The notes beneath the pieces were generated by a model. The model was not told the DNA's origin. It searched no databases and worked only from the letters and a program-made list of their open reading frames with translations. A DNA stretch of 64,000 nucleotides from JACKFE01 sp050248735 (lineage in GTDB: Bacteria; Nitrospirota; Nitrospiria; Nitrospirales; UBA8639), in NCBI GenBank assembly GCA_050248735.1, contig JBFWRU010000005.1, positions 228,260 through 292,259 on the forward strand. Reading direction: 5' to 3'. The position numbers and the translations under genes were made by a program. Within the stretch, counting starts at the first letter, position 1, and each line of letters starts with the position of its first letter. Shown here piece after piece: positions 63,458 through 64,000 of the stretch.

Positions 63458-63792
63458 AATTCCTCAAGATCCTCTTCAGTAGAGGGTTTACTCAATTAAA
63501 ATCATCTTCTTAGCTCTGGAGATTGGAAAATTCCAAATGGCCTTTTAGGAGGTGTTTCCAAACTCCTATCATAATCATAGTTCTTTTATCCAGGAATTAC
63601 AGGGACTTAGGAGAGTGGAAACTGCCATTCAAAATTCGGATGGTTGGGGAACATGCTAGAGCTATTACAAGCACAGAAGGGAGAAGAAAAAGTGGTTGTC
63701 AGAGGTGGCCCCAAGAATCTGAACAAAGGGCAAAGTGGATACACTCTGCAAAAGGTGGCATGATACGGCCACTGATGAAAGGAGGGTAGACC
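63458..63792. other. Short AT-rich stretch with a possible tiny gene, before the IS
   Basis: These 335 bases hold no clear gene. A 36-codon frame at 63653-63763 (MLELLQAQKGEEKVVVRGGP) shares a short EKVVVRGGP/EQTVVKGEP likeness with the YjzC-like protein, and may be a relic. The IS left end is probably within about 63740-63790, but I cannot fix it without the right end. Confidence 0.35.
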
Positions 63793-64000
63793 ATGACAAG
63801 ACGACCTCGACGGAATCATTCTCCCACGTTTAAATCCAAAGTGGCGTTGGCCGCGATCAAGGGCGAGCAGACAGTGGCCGAACTGGCGCAGCGCTTCGAT
63901 GTGCATCCGAATCAAATCACGCAATGGAAGACTGTGCTGCTGGAACGTGCGGCTGCGGTGTTTGAACACGGTGAACCCGCTCAACCGTCCGTGGATGTGA
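63793..64000 (+). CDS. IS3-family transposase OrfA, truncated by window end
   Basis: The visible 69 codons read MTRRPRRNHSPTFKSKVALAAIKGEQTVAELAQ..., the helix-turn-helix N-terminus of IS3-family OrfA proteins (FKAKVALEAIKGEKTLAEL-type, then VHPNQITQWK). It starts at ATG 63793 after AGGAGGG. The rest of OrfA, OrfB and the right terminal repeat lie beyond the window, so its integrity cannot be judged. Confidence 0.9.
   Translation, partial: MTRRPRRNHSPTFKSKVALAAIKGEQTVAELAQRFDVHPNQITQWKTVLLERAAAVFEHGEPAQPSVDV

Noticed and set aside
63523..63789. 88-codon open frame before the IS3 OrfA
   Set aside because: Overlaps the probable IS end, mixes unrelated composition, and lacks a family signature or ribosome binding site.
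1..64000. CRISPR arrays or prophage
   Set aside because: No regularly spaced repeats and no phage structural genes; the RusA-like resolvase and the IS3 end are isolated.

Overview
The window looks like the chromosome of a Nitrospirota bacterium, most probably a Nitrospira-type nitrite oxidiser. I infer this from gene content: a histidine-rich SmbP-like metal-binding protein of the kind first described in nitrifiers, a five-haem membrane-anchored cytochrome c, a B12-dependent class II ribonucleotide reductase, and many core proteins of matching style. Base composition is moderate GC by eye (not computed) until about 60.4 kb, where it becomes clearly AT-richer. No rRNA or CRISPR array is visible. 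Two tRNA genes, Leu(CAA) and Arg(ACG), are present.

Layout. 0-20 kb: a truncated secreted protein, tRNA-Leu, recG, rpmB with a strong terminator, lnt, then a tight prfB-lysS-lolC-lolD operon in which prfB carries a classical +1 programmed frameshift. A minus-strand block follows: an HhH coiled-coil lipoprotein, a nitrilase-family hydrolase, SmbP, and an operon of HDAC-like deacetylase, pentahaem cytochrome and rhodanese. After these come several small or unknown genes, an exported flavodoxin and xerD. 20-34 kb is mostly plus-strand housekeeping: a TPR/periplasmic-binding protein, an M50 protease, trpS, gap-pgk, tpiA-secG, ilvE (minus), rplU-rpmA-obgE-proB-nadD-rsfS, and bioB. 34-39 kb: a two-part ABC exporter (FtsX-like permease and LolD-like ATPase) whose halves are separated by an orphan LuxR-type regulator and a class 1A pyrD. 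39-56 kb: comF, an FmdB-type zinc ribbon, mraZ away from a dcw cluster, a RusA-type resolvase, a PilZ/STAS pair, secreted unknowns, a TPR-dioxygenase fusion, a second STAS protein, mltB with a decayed MltB-like relic nearby, an HDOD protein, miaB-mtaB, and a Ktr/Trk K+ channel subunit.

56.2-60.4 kb: a 690-base intergenic region with a cluster of DnaA boxes, a palindrome, a sigma70-type promoter and a T-rich tract lies ahead of nrdJ. It is either a DnaA-controlled nrd promoter or an origin-like element. 60.4-64 kb: an AT-rich accessory island with a zinc-ribbon gene broken by TGA, a YjzC-like small protein, a 794-residue protein carrying a PD-(D/E)XK nuclease core, and the start of an IS3-family insertion sequence that runs off the window.

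The two regions most worth following up are the DnaA-box cluster at the nrdJ promoter and the PD-(D/E)XK protein in the IS-flanked island. The MltB-like relic, the class 1A PyrD and the TPR-dioxygenase fusion come next.
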